Below, piece by piece: positions 1-11,361 of a stretch of DNA of 64,000 bases. The DNA lies in contig NZ_VTTP01000002.1 in the NCBI RefSeq assembly GCF_008364845.1, forward strand, positions 496,001 to 560,000, in the 5' to 3' direction. Source of the DNA: Actinotalea subterranea. GTDB lineage: Bacteria; Actinomycetota; Actinomycetes; Actinomycetales; Cellulomonadaceae. How positions within the stretch are numbered: the first letter of the stretch is position 1; every line of letters starts with the position of its first letter. A program made the translations under genes and the position numbers. The notes beneath the pieces are model-generated. The model had not been told where the DNA came from, ran no database searches, and worked only from the letters and a program-made list of their open reading frames with translations.

Positions 1-383
1 AGCTCGACATGACGCCCGAGAAGGTCGTCGAGGTCCAGAAGTACGGCCGTGAGCCCATCTCGCTCCACACGCCGCTCGGCGAGGACGGCGACAGCGAGTT
101 CGGTGACCTCATCGAGGACTCCGAGGCCGTGGTGCCCGCTGACGCGGTGAGCTTCACGCTCCTCCAGGAGCAGCTGCACCAGGTGCTGGACACGCTCTCC
201 GAGCGGGAGGCCGGTGTCGTCTCGATGCGGTTCGGCCTCACGGACGGCCAGCCGAAGACCCTCGACGAGATCGGCAAGGTCTACGGCGTCACGCGCGAGC
301 GCATCCGTCAGATCGAGTCGAAGACGATGTCGAAGCTGCGCCACCCGAGCCGGTCGCAGGTCCTGCGCGACTACCTCGACTGA
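1..383 (+). CDS. rpoD: RNA polymerase primary sigma factor, C-terminal part (5' end outside window)
   Basis: This is the end of a primary (RpoD/SigA/HrdB-type) sigma factor, which directs RNA polymerase to housekeeping promoters. The reading frame is open from the first base, so the N-terminal regions lie outside the window. What remains is the end of region 3 and all of region 4. The region 4.2 helix-turn-helix is clear: [20 protein letters not shown] followed by [13 protein letters not shown], which binds the -35 element. The protein ends in RDYLD, as actinobacterial primary sigma factors do. The neighbourhood (DUF456, zinc-ribbon protein, topoisomerase IV) also fits an rpoD locus. An alternative sigma factor is less likely because the conserved block is of the group 1 type. 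Confidence 0.95.
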   Translation, partial: LDMTPEKVVEVQKYGREPISLHTPLGEDGDSEFGDLIEDSEAVVPADAVSFTLLQEQLHQVLDTLSEREAGVVSMRFGLTDGQPKTLDEIGKVYGVTRERIRQIESKTMSKLRHPSRSQVLRDYLD

Positions 384-396
384 TCGGGACCTCCGC

Positions 397-660
397 ATGA
401 CCGCACGCACGGCGGGGTGGGCTCTGCTCACCGCCGCCGTGCTCGGCGCGCTCGGCGTCTGGGCGCTCGGCCTGCGCAACGGGTTCGACCCGTGGCTCAC
501 TGCTGTCGCCGTGCTCGCCGTCGTCGTCGCGACCCTCCTGGTCGTCGGCGACGCCAGGCGCGCCCGGCGCGGCCCCGAGGACCTCGAGCCGCCGCAGCGG
601 CCCGCCGGCAGCGACCGCCCGGCCGGCAGCCAGAGGCGGTCCGCCTCCACCGGTCACTGA
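397..660 (+). CDS. Small two-helix membrane protein, function unknown
   Basis: I do not recognise the family. The frame starts at an ATG 13 bases after the sigma factor stop and codes for 87 residues. Two hydrophobic stretches are visible, about residues 7-25 and 34-53, separated by a short loop with NGFDPW. They are followed by an Arg-rich, Pro-rich polar tail of about 35 residues. This is a typical small inner-membrane protein with a cytoplasmic tail. No clear Shine-Dalgarno sequence precedes it, so it is probably translated together with the sigma factor mRNA. A 27-base tandem duplication begins at the base after its stop codon. It could be a chance frame, but the two clean membrane segments argue for a real gene. 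Confidence 0.5.
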   Translation: MTARTAGWALLTAAVLGALGVWALGLRNGFDPWLTAVAVLAVVVATLLVVGDARRARRGPEDLEPPQRPAGSDRPAGSQRRSASTGH

Positions 661-714
661 GCCGCGGGGACGATCACCGCAGCGTCAGCCGCGGGGACGA
701 TGACCGCAGCGTCA
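661..714. repeat. 27-bp tandem direct repeat, two copies
   Basis: Two adjacent 27-base units (661-687 and 688-714) differ at one base (C versus G in the middle). They fill most of the gap between two convergent genes and start right after the stop of the small membrane protein. It looks like a recent local duplication; no function is evident. Confidence 0.85.
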
Positions 715-738
715 GCAGCCGGGCGGGCCGCAGGCGTG

Positions 739-1227
739 TCAGCTGCCGACGCCGGCCAGGACCGCGACCAGCCACGTCGCGGCCGCGACGCACGCCAGGC
801 CCAGCTCGATGAGCATGCCCAGAGCCGTCGCCTTGATCGCGAGCCAGGCCGACGCCCACGCACGGCTCGTGTCCTTCAGGCGCAGGTACTCCATGCCGAA
901 CAGCCCGAGCGGGAAGAAGATCAGCAGCCCGACGAGCGGGACGACGAAGAAGCCGACGATGCCCGCGAGCCCCGCGACGACCAGGGACCGCTTGGGCACC
1001 CCGGAGCTCGCGACGCGCTTGCCCGCGACCACGTAGGTCGCGGCCCAGCCGATCGCCAGGAGCACCGCGACCGCCGCGAACACGCCCCAGCCCGCACCGG
1101 ACTCGGCGTCGATGGCCCACACCAGCACAGCCGCGGCGATGAGCAGCGACCCCGGCAGGACCGGCACGACGATGCCCACCAGGCCGACGAGCACCGCCAG
1201 GCCGACGAACAGGTTCACGAGGTCCAC
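739..1227 (-). CDS. DUF456 family membrane protein
   Basis: A 162-residue integral membrane protein of the DUF456 type, whose role is unknown. The sequence is mostly hydrophobic, with about four to five membrane segments. It shows the family pattern of glycine-rich turns: GIVVPVLPGSLL near the N-terminus and VVPLVGLLIFFPLGLFG in the middle. The DUF456 repeat of glycine-zipper-like helices is typical. I chose the GTG at 1227 because a good ribosome site (ACGGAG) lies just upstream and the protein then begins with a hydrophobic helix. A longer frame from 1287 would add a hydrophilic, unlikely N-terminus. It is transcribed toward the sigma factor end. Confidence 0.8.
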   Translation of the reverse strand: MDLVNLFVGLAVLVGLVGIVVPVLPGSLLIAAAVLVWAIDAESGAGWGVFAAVAVLLAIGWAATYVVAGKRVASSGVPKRSLVVAGLAGIVGFFVVPLVGLLIFFPLGLFGMEYLRLKDTSRAWASAWLAIKATALGMLIELGLACVAAATWLVAVLAGVGS

Positions 1228-1262
1228 GGTGCTCCGTCCTGAGGGGGCTGCGTCCGGCACGC

Positions 1263-1300
1263 CGCGAGGCCCGGGATGCTGGTGCACCCCGGGCCTCGCG
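1263..1300 (-). terminator. Strong GC hairpin, probable terminator
   Basis: A perfect 13-base inverted repeat (1263-1275 pairing with 1288-1300, core GCGAGGCCCGGG) has a 12-base loop. It sits just after the zinc-ribbon gene and before the DUF456 gene, both on the minus strand. It would separate the two transcripts. There is no T-tract, as is common in high-GC actinobacteria. Confidence 0.65.
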
Positions 1301-1345
1301 TCATGCGCTCAGTGTGTCAGCGCGCGCACGCGGCGCGCGCCATGG

Positions 1346-1558
1346 TCATCGGGCGGGCGCGCCGTGCTCCTCGAGCAGGCGGTCGGTCTCGTCCTGGACG
1401 TGCAGGGCGACGTCGGCGAACGCGGCGGCGTGACGACGTGCGTGGTGGGAGCAGAACAGCAGCTCGCCGGACGGCAGCACCACACGCACGTAGGCCTGCG
1501 CGCCACAGCGGTCGCAGCGGTCTGCTGCGGTCAACGGGGTCGTGGTCGTGGAGGTCAC
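1346..1558 (-). CDS. Small zinc-ribbon-like protein (DUF7455 type)
   Basis: A 70-residue protein with the pattern CDRCGAQAYVRV, then LPSGELLFCSHH, then ARRHAAAF. This is a CxxC...CxxH arrangement expected to bind one zinc ion. It matches a small, conserved actinobacterial family usually found between the primary sigma factor and a GyrB/ParE gene; the function is unknown. I placed the start at GTG 1558, which gives the typical TSTTTTPLTAADRC beginning. A start at 1618 would add about 20 residues of unconserved sequence. The ribosome site is weak, so the start is uncertain. Confidence 0.75.
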   Translation of the reverse strand: MTSTTTTPLTAADRCDRCGAQAYVRVVLPSGELLFCSHHARRHAAAFADVALHVQDETDRLLEEHGAPAR

Positions 1559-1676
1559 GCGTCCATAGAACCATCCGCACGACGCGGGGGCCTCCTCCCA
1601 GGGCCCGGGTTCGCTCACCGCGTAGTCCCCGGGCCCCCGTGCGGCACGCCTCCTCGGGCCCGGGCGCGCCAGCGTC

Positions 1677-1682
1677 TAGGCT
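1677..1682 (+). promoter_or_regulatory. -10 box TAGGCT for parE, leaderless start
   Basis: TAGGCT ends 7 bases before the GTG at 1690, and there is no ribosome site. The spacing puts the transcript start at or next to the start codon. This favours GTG 1690 over the in-frame GTG at 1684. Confidence 0.6.
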
Positions 1683-1689
1683 CGTGCGC

Positions 1690-3816
1690 GTGACCAGCAC
1701 GTTGTCGGAGTCCAGCTACACCGCTCGCCACCTGTCCGTCCTCGAGGGCCTCGAGGCGGTCCGCAAGCGACCCGGGATGTACATCGGGACCACCGACTCG
1801 CGCGGCCTGATGCACTGCCTATGGGAGATCATCGACAACTCCGTCGACGAGGCGCTGGGCGGGCACTGCGACCGCATCGACGTCGTGCTGCACGCCGACT
1901 CGTCCGTCGAGGTCCGCGACAACGGGCGGGGCATCCCGGTCGACGTCGAGCCGAAGACGGGCCTCACGGGCGTCGAGGTCGTGTTCACCAAGCTCCACGC
2001 CGGCGGCAAGTTCGGCGGCGGGTCGTACGCGGCGTCGGGCGGCCTGCACGGTGTGGGTGCGAGCGTCGTCAACGCGCTCTCGTCACGGCTCGACGTCGAG
2101 GTCGACCGCGGGTCGAAGACGTACCGCATGACGTTCCACCGGGGTGAGCCGGGGCGGTTCGAGGACAGCGGCACGCGCGGCCCCGAGGCGCCGTTCACGC
2201 CGTTCGTCGACGCCTCCGAGCTCGACGTCGTCGGCAAGGTCGCCCGCGGCCGCACCGGCACCCGGGTGCGCTACTGGGCGGACCGGCAGGTGTTCCCGTC
2301 GACCGCCGTCTTCTCCTACGACGAGCTCGTCTCCCGCGTGCGCCAGACGACGTTCCTCGTCCCCGGCCTCACCGTCACCGTGCGCGACGAGCGCCGCATG
2401 CCGGGGACCCCCGGTGCCGACGGGCCCCACGAGGAGACGTTCGTCCACCACGGCGGGACGGTGGACTTCGTCGAGTTCCTCGCGCCCGACGCCGCGGTCA
2501 CCGACACGTGGCGGCTCGCGGGCACGGGCAGCTTCACCGAGACCGTGCCCGTCCTCGACGGCCGCGGGCACCTCACGTCGCAGGAGGTCACCCGCGAGTG
2601 CGAGGTGGACGTCGCGCTGCGCTGGGGCACGGGCTACGAGACCGAGGTGCGGAGCTTCGTCAACATCATCTCGACGCCGAAGGGAGGCACGCACCTCGCG
2701 GGCCTCGAGCAGGCGCTCATGAAGACGATCCGCAAGCAGGTCGAGCTCAACGCGCGCCGCCTCAAGGTGTCGACCAAGGACACGACCGAGCGGATCGAGA
2801 AGGACGACATCATGGCCGGCCTCACGGCCGTGCTGACGGTGCGCCTCGCCGAGCCGCAGTTCGAGGGGCAGACCAAGGAGGTGCTCGGCACCGGCCCGGT
2901 GCGGGGCATCGTCGCCAAGGTCGTCGAGAGCGAGCTGACGGCCCTGCTCACGTCCCCCAAGCGTGACCACAAGACCCAGGCGACCCTCGTCCTGGACAAG
3001 ATCGTCTCCGAGATGCGCGCCCGCCTGTCCGCGCGCAAGCAGAAGGAGATCTCGCGTCGCAAGAACGCGCTCGAGACCTCGGCCCTGCCGACGAAGCTCG
3101 CCGACTGCCGCACCGACGACGTGGACCGCAGCGAGCTGCTCATCGTCGAGGGCGACAGCGCGCTCGGCACGGCCAAGCTCGCACGGAACTCGGACTTCCA
3201 GGCGTTGCTGCCCATCCGCGGCAAGATCCTCAACGTCCAGAAGGCCTCGATCTCGGACATGCTCAAGAACGCCGAGTGCGCCGCCATCATCCAGGTCATC
3301 GGTGCCGGCTCCGGCCGCAGCTTCGACCTCGAGGCTGCGCGCTACGGGAAGATCGTGATGATGACCGACGCCGACGTCGACGGCGCGCACATCCGCACCC
3401 TGCTGCTCACGCTCTTCTTCCGGTACATGCGACCGCTCGTCGACGCGGGGCGGGTCTACGCCGCCGTGCCGCCGCTGCACCGCGTCGAGGTCATCGGCAA
3501 CGGGAGCAAGAAGAACGAGTACGTCTACACATACTCGGAGGCCGAGCTCGCCGCGACCCTGCGCCGCCTCGAGAAGAGCGGCCGGCGGTACAAGGAGGAC
3601 ATCCAGCGGTACAAGGGCCTCGGTGAGATGGACGCCGACCAGCTCGCCGAGACGACCATGGACCCGCGCCACCGCACCCTGCGCCGCGTCACCGCGCAGG
3701 ACGCCGCCGCGGCCGACGCCGTGTTCGAGCTCCTCATGGGCTCCGAGGTGGCACCGCGTCGCGACTTCATCGTCGCGGGCGCCTCCCAGCTGGACCGTGC
3801 GCGCATCGATGCCTGA
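1690..3816 (+). CDS. parE: DNA topoisomerase IV subunit B (ParE / second GyrB-type)
   Basis: This is the ATPase and TOPRIM subunit of a type IIA topoisomerase that decatenates or relaxes DNA together with the A subunit encoded nearby. It has 708 residues. The GHKL ATPase motifs are present: EIIDNSVDEAL (about 46-56), DNGRG (77-81) and GGLHGVGASVVNAL (117-130). The TOPRIM domain carries the catalytic Glu of EGDSALGTAK (E487) and the metal-binding DADVDG (560-565). The EGDSALG form and PIRGKILNV mark the ParE-like actinobacterial paralogue rather than the classical GyrB next to recF. It starts at a GTG just downstream of a -10 box. Its partner, the A subunit, lies about 1.2 kb away on the other strand, with a GNAT gene between them. 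Confidence 0.92.
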   Translation: MTSTLSESSYTARHLSVLEGLEAVRKRPGMYIGTTDSRGLMHCLWEIIDNSVDEALGGHCDRIDVVLHADSSVEVRDNGRGIPVDVEPKTGLTGVEVVFTKLHAGGKFGGGSYAASGGLHGVGASVVNALSSRLDVEVDRGSKTYRMTFHRGEPGRFEDSGTRGPEAPFTPFVDASELDVVGKVARGRTGTRVRYWADRQVFPSTAVFSYDELVSRVRQTTFLVPGLTVTVRDERRMPGTPGADGPHEETFVHHGGTVDFVEFLAPDAAVTDTWRLAGTGSFTETVPVLDGRGHLTSQEVTRECEVDVALRWGTGYETEVRSFVNIISTPKGGTHLAGLEQALMKTIRKQVELNARRLKVSTKDTTERIEKDDIMAGLTAVLTVRLAEPQFEGQTKEVLGTGPVRGIVAKVVESELTALLTSPKRDHKTQATLVLDKIVSEMRARLSARKQKEISRRKNALETSALPTKLADCRTDDVDRSELLIVEGDSALGTAKLARNSDFQALLPIRGKILNVQKASISDMLKNAECAAIIQVIGAGSGRSFDLEAARYGKIVMMTDADVDGAHIRTLLLTLFFRYMRPLVDAGRVYAAVPPLHRVEVIGNGSKKNEYVYTYSEAELAATLRRLEKSGRRYKEDIQRYKGLGEMDADQLAETTMDPRHRTLRRVTAQDAAAADAVFELLMGSEVAPRRDFIVAGASQLDRARIDA

Positions 3817-3888
3817 CCGTCAGTGCTGCCCGGCCACCCGGTGGACCTCACCCCGGTGGACGGTACCTACCCGCACCGCCGCATCACC

Positions 3889-3894
3889 TAGGTT
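3889..3894 (+). promoter_or_regulatory. -10 box TAGGTT, leaderless start
   Basis: TAGGTT ends 6 bases before the GTG at 3901 with no ribosome site between them. This is the spacing expected for transcription starting on the start codon. Confidence 0.6.
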
Positions 3895-3900
3895 GGTCCC

Positions 3901-4932
3901 GTGAGCACGATGGAGCCGATCGCCGAGCGCGCCGACGCACCCGGGGTCCTCGACCTTCCGCCGGCGCACCTCGAGCTCGCGTGGCGCGCCCTCCAGATCG
4001 CCGACGCGCCGGCGATCTTCGGCCTCATCCAGGCCATCGAGGCGGCCGACAACCCGCCCCAGCGCGAGTCCTACGAGGAGGTCGTCGAGCTCTTCGAGGG
4101 CAGCTGGAAGGACCTCGAACGGGACAGCCTCGGCGGGTTCGACGTCCACGGGACCCTGCGCGCGTACGCCGTCGTCGAGGTCCGCCCCGGGGACACGCGG
4201 ACCGTGCGCGCCTTCCTGCGCGGAGCGGTGCACCCCGACTGGCGCGGCCGTGGCCTCGGCCGCGCCGTCCTGACGTGGATGGAGGGGCGCGGACGCCAGA
4301 AGCTCGCGGAGTCCGGCAAGGACCTCCCGGCAAGGCTCGCGACCTTCGTGGAGGAGCGCGCGCGCGACCAGCGCCGGCTCTACGCAGCCGCGGGCTTCAG
4401 CCCCATCCGCTGGTACACGCAGATGCGGCGCGACCTGAGCAGGCCGCTGCCCGAGGTCGACGCGCCCCAGGGCGTGCGGGTCGTGCCCTGGTCGGTCGAG
4501 CTCGACGAGCAGGTGCGCCTCGCGCACAACGAGACCTTCGCCGACCACTGGGGCTCCGAGCCGCAGACCCCCGAGACGTGGAAGCAGCACGGCAGCCACT
4601 TCGTGCCCCGGTGGAGCTTCGTCGCGCTCGACAGCTCCGAGGGCCAGGACGAGGTGGCGGGCTACCTCCTGTCCGGCCGGTACGAGCAGGACTGGCCGGT
4701 GCTCGGCTACACGTGCGGGTACACGGACCTGCTGGGCGTGCGCCAGGCGTGGCGGGGCAAGAGCGTCGCCGTCGCGCTGCTCGCGAGCGCCATGTCCGCC
4801 TACCGCGCGGACGGCATGGAGTACGCGTGCCTCAGCGTCGACACCGCGAACCCGACGGGCGCGTACGGCCTCTACGAGAAGCTCGGCTACGAGGCCACGC
4901 ACGGCGAGGTCCTCTACAGCGTCGAGATCTAG
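3901..4932 (+). CDS. Tandem GNAT N-acetyltransferase (MshD-like layout)
   Basis: A 343-residue protein with two GNAT folds in a row, as in mycothiol synthase and related actinobacterial enzymes. The N-terminal domain (about 25-165) has the acetyl-CoA loop VHPDWRGRGLGRAVL. The C-terminal domain (about 190-343) has GVRQAWRGKSVAVALL, then VDTANPTGAYGLYEKLGY, the usual last strand and helix of GNAT proteins. The substrate cannot be read from sequence. MshD itself is usually shorter and differs in its loops, so I call this only MshD-like. The start is a GTG directly after a -10 box. It ends 66 bases before the convergent parC. Confidence 0.82.
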   Translation: MSTMEPIAERADAPGVLDLPPAHLELAWRALQIADAPAIFGLIQAIEAADNPPQRESYEEVVELFEGSWKDLERDSLGGFDVHGTLRAYAVVEVRPGDTRTVRAFLRGAVHPDWRGRGLGRAVLTWMEGRGRQKLAESGKDLPARLATFVEERARDQRRLYAAAGFSPIRWYTQMRRDLSRPLPEVDAPQGVRVVPWSVELDEQVRLAHNETFADHWGSEPQTPETWKQHGSHFVPRWSFVALDSSEGQDEVAGYLLSGRYEQDWPVLGYTCGYTDLLGVRQAWRGKSVAVALLASAMSAYRADGMEYACLSVDTANPTGAYGLYEKLGYEATHGEVLYSVEI

Positions 4933-4946
4933 GCACGACGGGCCGA

Positions 4947-4970
4947 CCCCGGCGGCGGGCCCGGCCGGGG
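4947..4970. terminator. GC hairpin between convergent genes
   Basis: CCCCGGC (4947-4953) pairs with GCCGGGG (4964-4970) around a 10-base loop. It lies between the GNAT gene and the convergent parC stop, so it may end transcription in both directions. The stem is only 7 bp and there is no T-tract. Confidence 0.4.
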
Positions 4971-4998
4971 CTGCGCCCACCGGCGCCAGGTCGGGGCG

Positions 4999-7482
<2,484 letters not shown>

Positions 7483-7598
7483 CGGTGAAGGTGCTCCTCG
7501 GTGCTCACGTGTGCGTGCCGCCGGCGTGCTGACCGCCGCGGCCTGGGCGCCGCAGGGTCTGCGCCGCCGGCACCATTGTCGCTGCTCCGCGCACGTGC

Positions 7599-7672
7599 CG
7601 GCCCGCACGACGCGCGGGCGGCGGGGGACGGGGGCGCGGGCGCGCACGGCCCGCACGACGCGCGGGCGGCGG
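7599..7672. repeat. 26-bp direct repeat in the parC/Pat-like intergenic region
   Basis: An identical 26-base sequence occurs at 7599-7624 and again at 7647-7672, separated by 22 bases. Both copies lie in the 258-bp gap between divergent parC and the GNAT/CoA-ligase gene. The core contains CGCACGACGCGCGGGCGG. It could hold regulator sites or be a simple duplication. The rest of the gap shows a possible minus-strand -10 (GACAAT at about 7575-7580) and nothing else I can name. Confidence 0.8.
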
Positions 7673-7728
7673 CGCCGCGGTCGAGGCGCGTGGCGGGCCG
7701 CGACGCCCCGCGTGCGGGCCGTCCCAAC

Positions 7729-7734
7729 TAGCCT
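7729..7734 (+). promoter_or_regulatory. -10 box TAGCCT, leaderless start
   Basis: TAGCCT ends 6 bases before the GTG at 7741; no ribosome site is present. Confidence 0.6.
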
Positions 7735-7740
7735 GGGCGG

Positions 7741-10740
7741 GTGGCAGCACACGACGACGACGGCGTCGCCCCCCGTTCCGGGTCCCAGGGCGCGCCGTAC
7801 CCCATGCACTGGGAGGCCGACGTCGTGCTGCGGGACGGCGGGACGGCGCGCGTGCGCCCCATCCGGCCCGACGACGCCGAGGCGCTCCAGGCCTTCCACG
7901 TGCGGCAGTCGGAACGCTCGACGTACCTGCGGTTCTTCGCGCCCCTCGAGCGCCTGCCGGAGCGCGACCTCGTGCGGTTCACCCAGGTCGACCACCACGA
8001 CCGGGTCGCGCTCGTCGCCGTGACCGAGGAGGACGGGCGCGACCGGATCATCGCTGTCGCACGGTTCGACCGGACGGGGCCGACGGAGGCCGAGGTCGCG
8101 TTCAACGTCGCCGACGACCACCACGGGCGGGGACTCGGGTCCGTCCTCCTCGAGCACCTCGCGGCCGCCGCGCGTGAACGGGCCATCGAGCGCTTCACCG
8201 CCGAGGTGCTGCCGCAGAACGGCGCGATGCTCGCGATCTTCCGCGAGGCGGGCTACGTCGTGCGCCAGCACCTGGAGGACGGCATCGTCTCGGTGTCGTT
8301 CGACATCGACCCCACGGAGCGGCTCCTGGCCGTCATGGCCGGCCGCGAGCAGCGTGCCGAGGCCCGCAGCGTCGAGGGCATGCTCACGCCCCGGTCGGTG
8401 CTCGTCGTGGCCGCCGTCGGTCAGGGGGCGCACGGTGGGCAGGGTGAGTGGGGTGAGCACGGAGACCACCGAGAGCACCGAGGCCACGGAGACCACGGCG
8501 AGCAGCGGCAGCACGGCGAGCGTCGTGCTCACGGCGAGACGGACGGTCGCGTCGCTGCGGGGCCCGACGCCGAGGTGGAGGCGGTCGACATCGCCCTCGC
8601 GCGCGCCGTCCTGGCCAACCTTGCCGGTGCCGGTGCCGGTGCCGGTGCCGGTGCCGGCACCAGCGCGGCTGGGCGAGGGGCGACCGCCGAGGGCGCCGTG
8701 CCCGAGCACGTGCTCCCCGGGGACGCGGTCCCCGGGATCGTGCGCCCCGTGGTGCACGCGGCGGGTCCCGTCGGTCCCGTGCCGGGCGTCCAGGTCTGGG
8801 CGGACGTGGCGGACGTGCCCGGTCCTGTCGACCTCCTCGTGCTCGCCGTGCCCGCGGCGCAGGCCGCTGCCGCCGTGCGCAGGTGCGCGCACCTGAGGGC
8901 GCACGCCGTCGTCGTCCTCAGCAGCGGCTTCGCCGAGACGGGGCCCCAGGGCCTCGCGCACCAGCGCGACCTGCTGCGGGCCGCCCACGGAGCGGGCATG
9001 CGCGTCCTCGGACCGGCGTCGTACGGATTCTTCAGGCACGGGTCCGAGGCGGCGCCGACGGTCAACGCGTCCCTCGCGTCCGTCGTCCCGCAGCCGGGGC
9101 GCATCGCGCTGTTCTGCCAGTCCGCGCCCATGGCCGTCGGCCTGCTCGCGTCGGCCAGGCGGCGGGGCCTCGGGCTGTCGACCTTCGTCTCGTCGGGCAA
9201 CCGTGCGGACGTCTCCGGCAACGACCTCATGCAGTTCTGGAGCGGCGACGAGCAGACCGACGTCGTGGGCCTCTACCTGGAGTCCATCGGCAACCCCCGC
9301 AAGTTCGCGCGTGTGGCCCGTCGGCTCGCGGCGACGACCCCGCTCGTGGTCCTGACGGCGGGCCGGTCCGGCCACGTGATCCCCGCGGGCCACGCCGTGC
9401 GGCTGACGCGCGTGCCGCGCCGCGCCCTCGAGGAGATGCTGCGCCAGTGCGGCGCCATCCGGGTGGAGAGCCAGCACCAGCTGCTCGACGTCACGCAGCT
9501 CCTCGCGCACCAGCCGCTGCCCACCGGCCGCCGGGTGACGGTCCTGGCCGGGTCCGAGCCGCTCGCCGCGATCGTCGCCGAGGCGTCGGCCTCCGCCGGG
9601 CTGACGGTCGGTGACCAGCAGACCCTGGTCACCGCCACGGCCACGCCCGAGGGGCGCGCCGCGCTCGAGGCCCAGCTCGCGCAGGTGTACGCCGACCCCG
9701 CGTGCGACGCCGTCGTCGTCGTGCACGTGCCGACGCTCGCCGAGCCCGACGAGAACGTCGCGAGGGTGCTCGCCGCCGCGGCCGCGCGCAGCGGGCGGAC
9801 GACCGTCGCGTGCATCCTCGGCCTGAGCGGGGCGGCCGAGGAGCTCACCGCCCCGGACGCGGACGGCCGGGCCCGGACGGTCCCCGCGTACGCGACGCCC
9901 GAGGACGGTGTGCTCGCCCTCGCGGCCGCCGTGCGCTACTCCGCGTGGCGTGCGGCCGACCACGGTCAGCTCCTCGCGCCCGACGGGATCGACCGGCACC
10001 GTGCACGCACCATCGTCGACGCGGCCCTGGCGGCGGGCCGTGACACGGGCGCTCCCGTGGCGCTCGCACCCGACCAGGCCGCGGCGCTCCTGGGCTGCTA
10101 CGGCGTGGACGTGTGGCGCACGCTCCAGGTGCACGACGCCGAGGAGGCCGTCCGTGCGGCCGAGGAGCTCGGCTGGCCCGTCGCGCTCAAGAGCACCGCG
10201 GCGCACCTGAGGCACCGGATCGACCTCGGTGGTGTCCGCCTGGACCTGACCGGGCCCGCCGCGGTGGTCGAGGCGTACCAGCAGATGCGTGCCCAGCTCG
10301 CGGGCCGCGGCGTCGACGACGGCGCCTTCGAGGTGCAGCGCATGGCCCCCGCAGGAGCGGCGTGCGTGATCCGGTCCAGCGAGGACCCGCGGTTCGGCCC
10401 CGTCGTGTCGTTCGGCCTCGCGGGCGACGCCGTCGACCTCCTCGGCGACGTGAGCCACGGCGTCGCGCCCCTGACCGACGTGGACGTCGCCGAGATGGTC
10501 CGGTCGGTGCGCGCCTCGCCGCGTCTCTTCGGCTACCGCGGCCTCGCGCCCCTCGACGTCGCCGCCGTCGAGGACGTCCTCGGCAGGGTGTCCGTGCTCG
10601 CGGACGACCTGCCCGAGGTGCACGGCCTCGAGCTCCACCCCGTCGTCGTCGGCGAGACGGGGGCTGCCGTGCTCGCGGCCCGTGTCGAGCTCGCGGAGGC
10701 CGGCCGGGCCGACGGCGTGCGCCGCGCGCTGCCGCAGTAG
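7741..10740 (+). CDS. GNAT / NDP-forming acyl-CoA synthetase-like fusion (Pat-type), with degenerate CoA-binding domain
   Basis: A 999-residue fusion related to the protein lysine acetyltransferases (Pat family) that modify acyl-CoA synthetases and other proteins. The N-terminal GNAT domain (about 25-195) has the acetyl-CoA loop [16 protein letters not shown] and the ending FREAGY. After a short linker ([14 protein letters not shown]) come the CoA-binding, succinyl-CoA-ligase-like and ATP-grasp domains of NDP-forming acetyl-CoA synthetases. In place of the usual GASR...G loop of the CoA-binding domain there is a His/Gly/Glu-rich stretch of about 40 residues and an (Ala-Gly)6 run. The usual VGPNALG and CQSGALG motifs read LGPASYG and CQSAPMA. 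The [17 protein letters not shown] block and the C-terminal ATP-grasp part look intact. I infer an active acetyltransferase with a regulatory, probably non-catalytic ligase part. The start is a leaderless GTG. Confidence 0.82.
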   Translation: MAAHDDDGVAPRSGSQGAPYPMHWEADVVLRDGGTARVRPIRPDDAEALQAFHVRQSERSTYLRFFAPLERLPERDLVRFTQVDHHDRVALVAVTEEDGRDRIIAVARFDRTGPTEAEVAFNVADDHHGRGLGSVLLEHLAAAARERAIERFTAEVLPQNGAMLAIFREAGYVVRQHLEDGIVSVSFDIDPTERLLAVMAGREQRAEARSVEGMLTPRSVLVVAAVGQGAHGGQGEWGEHGDHREHRGHGDHGEQRQHGERRAHGETDGRVAAGPDAEVEAVDIALARAVLANLAGAGAGAGAGAGTSAAGRGATAEGAVPEHVLPGDAVPGIVRPVVHAAGPVGPVPGVQVWADVADVPGPVDLLVLAVPAAQAAAAVRRCAHLRAHAVVVLSSGFAETGPQGLAHQRDLLRAAHGAGMRVLGPASYGFFRHGSEAAPTVNASLASVVPQPGRIALFCQSAPMAVGLLASARRRGLGLSTFVSSGNRADVSGNDLMQFWSGDEQTDVVGLYLESIGNPRKFARVARRLAATTPLVVLTAGRSGHVIPAGHAVRLTRVPRRALEEMLRQCGAIRVESQHQLLDVTQLLAHQPLPTGRRVTVLAGSEPLAAIVAEASASAGLTVGDQQTLVTATATPEGRAALEAQLAQVYADPACDAVVVVHVPTLAEPDENVARVLAAAAARSGRTTVACILGLSGAAEELTAPDADGRARTVPAYATPEDGVLALAAAVRYSAWRAADHGQLLAPDGIDRHRARTIVDAALAAGRDTGAPVALAPDQAAALLGCYGVDVWRTLQVHDAEEAVRAAEELGWPVALKSTAAHLRHRIDLGGVRLDLTGPAAVVEAYQQMRAQLAGRGVDDGAFEVQRMAPAGAACVIRSSEDPRFGPVVSFGLAGDAVDLLGDVSHGVAPLTDVDVAEMVRSVRASPRLFGYRGLAPLDVAAVEDVLGRVSVLADDLPEVHGLELHPVVVGETGAAVLAARVELAEAGRADGVRRALPQ
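8623..8658 (+). repeat. Hexanucleotide microsatellite (GCCGGT)5 plus GCCGGC, coding for (Ala-Gly)6
   Basis: Five perfect GCCGGT units (8623-8652) are followed by one GCCGGC. They lie inside the coding region of the GNAT/CoA-ligase fusion. The unit is six bases long, so gain or loss of copies keeps the frame and only changes the length of the Ala-Gly run. Confidence 0.95.
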
Positions 10741-10785
10741 GACCGCGTAGCGCAGGGACGCCCCGATCGGTGGAAAGATGTCCCG

Positions 10786-11361
10786 GTGCCTGGAGCGACG
10801 ACTGACCTTCACGAGAGCCTGCACCACGCGGGCTACTACCCCGAGCTCGTCGGCGACGTCCTCGACGTCGCCCTCGCCGGCGAGGAGGTCATCGGGCACC
10901 TCGTGCACCCGGAGACGACGTTCGACGCGTCGGAGGTGCGCAGGCACGTCACCGTGCTCGTCCTGACGCCGACGCGACTCGTGATGGCGCACGTCGACGA
11001 CCACCCGGCCGACTCCGAGCACCCGTCGGCGAGCGCGTCGGCCACGACCGAGTCCGTGCCCCTCGCGCACCTGCACTCCGTCGCGCTGACCCACGTGGTC
11101 CCCGTCCCGGAGCAGCACGTGCCCGGCGCGGTGCCCGCCGAGCTCACCCTCGCGCTCGGCTGGGGCGCCGTGCGTCGGATCGACCTCGAGCCCGCGGCCT
11201 GCGGCGACCCGGCGTGCGAGGCCGACCACGGGCTGACCGGCACGAGCTCGCCGGACGACGTCGTCGTCCGGGTGTCCGCGCAGGCCGAGGGGTCCGAGGC
11301 CGTCCGGGCCGCTGTCGCCTTCGCCCGGGTGCTCTCGGCCGCGAGCGCAGGGGCACGGTGA
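10786..11361 (+). CDS. DUF5998 family protein, function unknown
   Basis: A 191-residue soluble protein of a conserved actinobacterial family (DUF5998 as I recall it) found next to a phosphodiesterase-like gene and thymidine kinase. Visible features are an N-terminal helical part ([19 protein letters not shown]), a hydrophobic strand [18 protein letters not shown], and a later [13 protein letters not shown] segment with two cysteines. No catalytic motif is recognisable. The GTG start at 10786 is preceded by AAAGAT six bases upstream, a weak -10 candidate, with no ribosome site. The stop overlaps the next gene's start in GTGA, so the two are translationally coupled. Confidence 0.75.
   Translation: MPGATTDLHESLHHAGYYPELVGDVLDVALAGEEVIGHLVHPETTFDASEVRRHVTVLVLTPTRLVMAHVDDHPADSEHPSASASATTESVPLAHLHSVALTHVVPVPEQHVPGAVPAELTLALGWGAVRRIDLEPAACGDPACEADHGLTGTSSPDDVVVRVSAQAEGSEAVRAAVAFARVLSAASAGAR

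Noticed and set aside
661-714. Tandem repeat considered as a CRISPR remnant
   Set aside because: Units are directly adjacent without spacers and there are only two; no cas genes.
7483-11229. Continuous minus-strand open frame extending parC upstream to over 2000 codons
   Set aside because: It runs opposite the GNAT/CoA-ligase and DUF5998 genes, shows no motif, and such frames are expected opposite GC-rich codon-biased genes. parC begins at ATG 7482 with a ribosome site.
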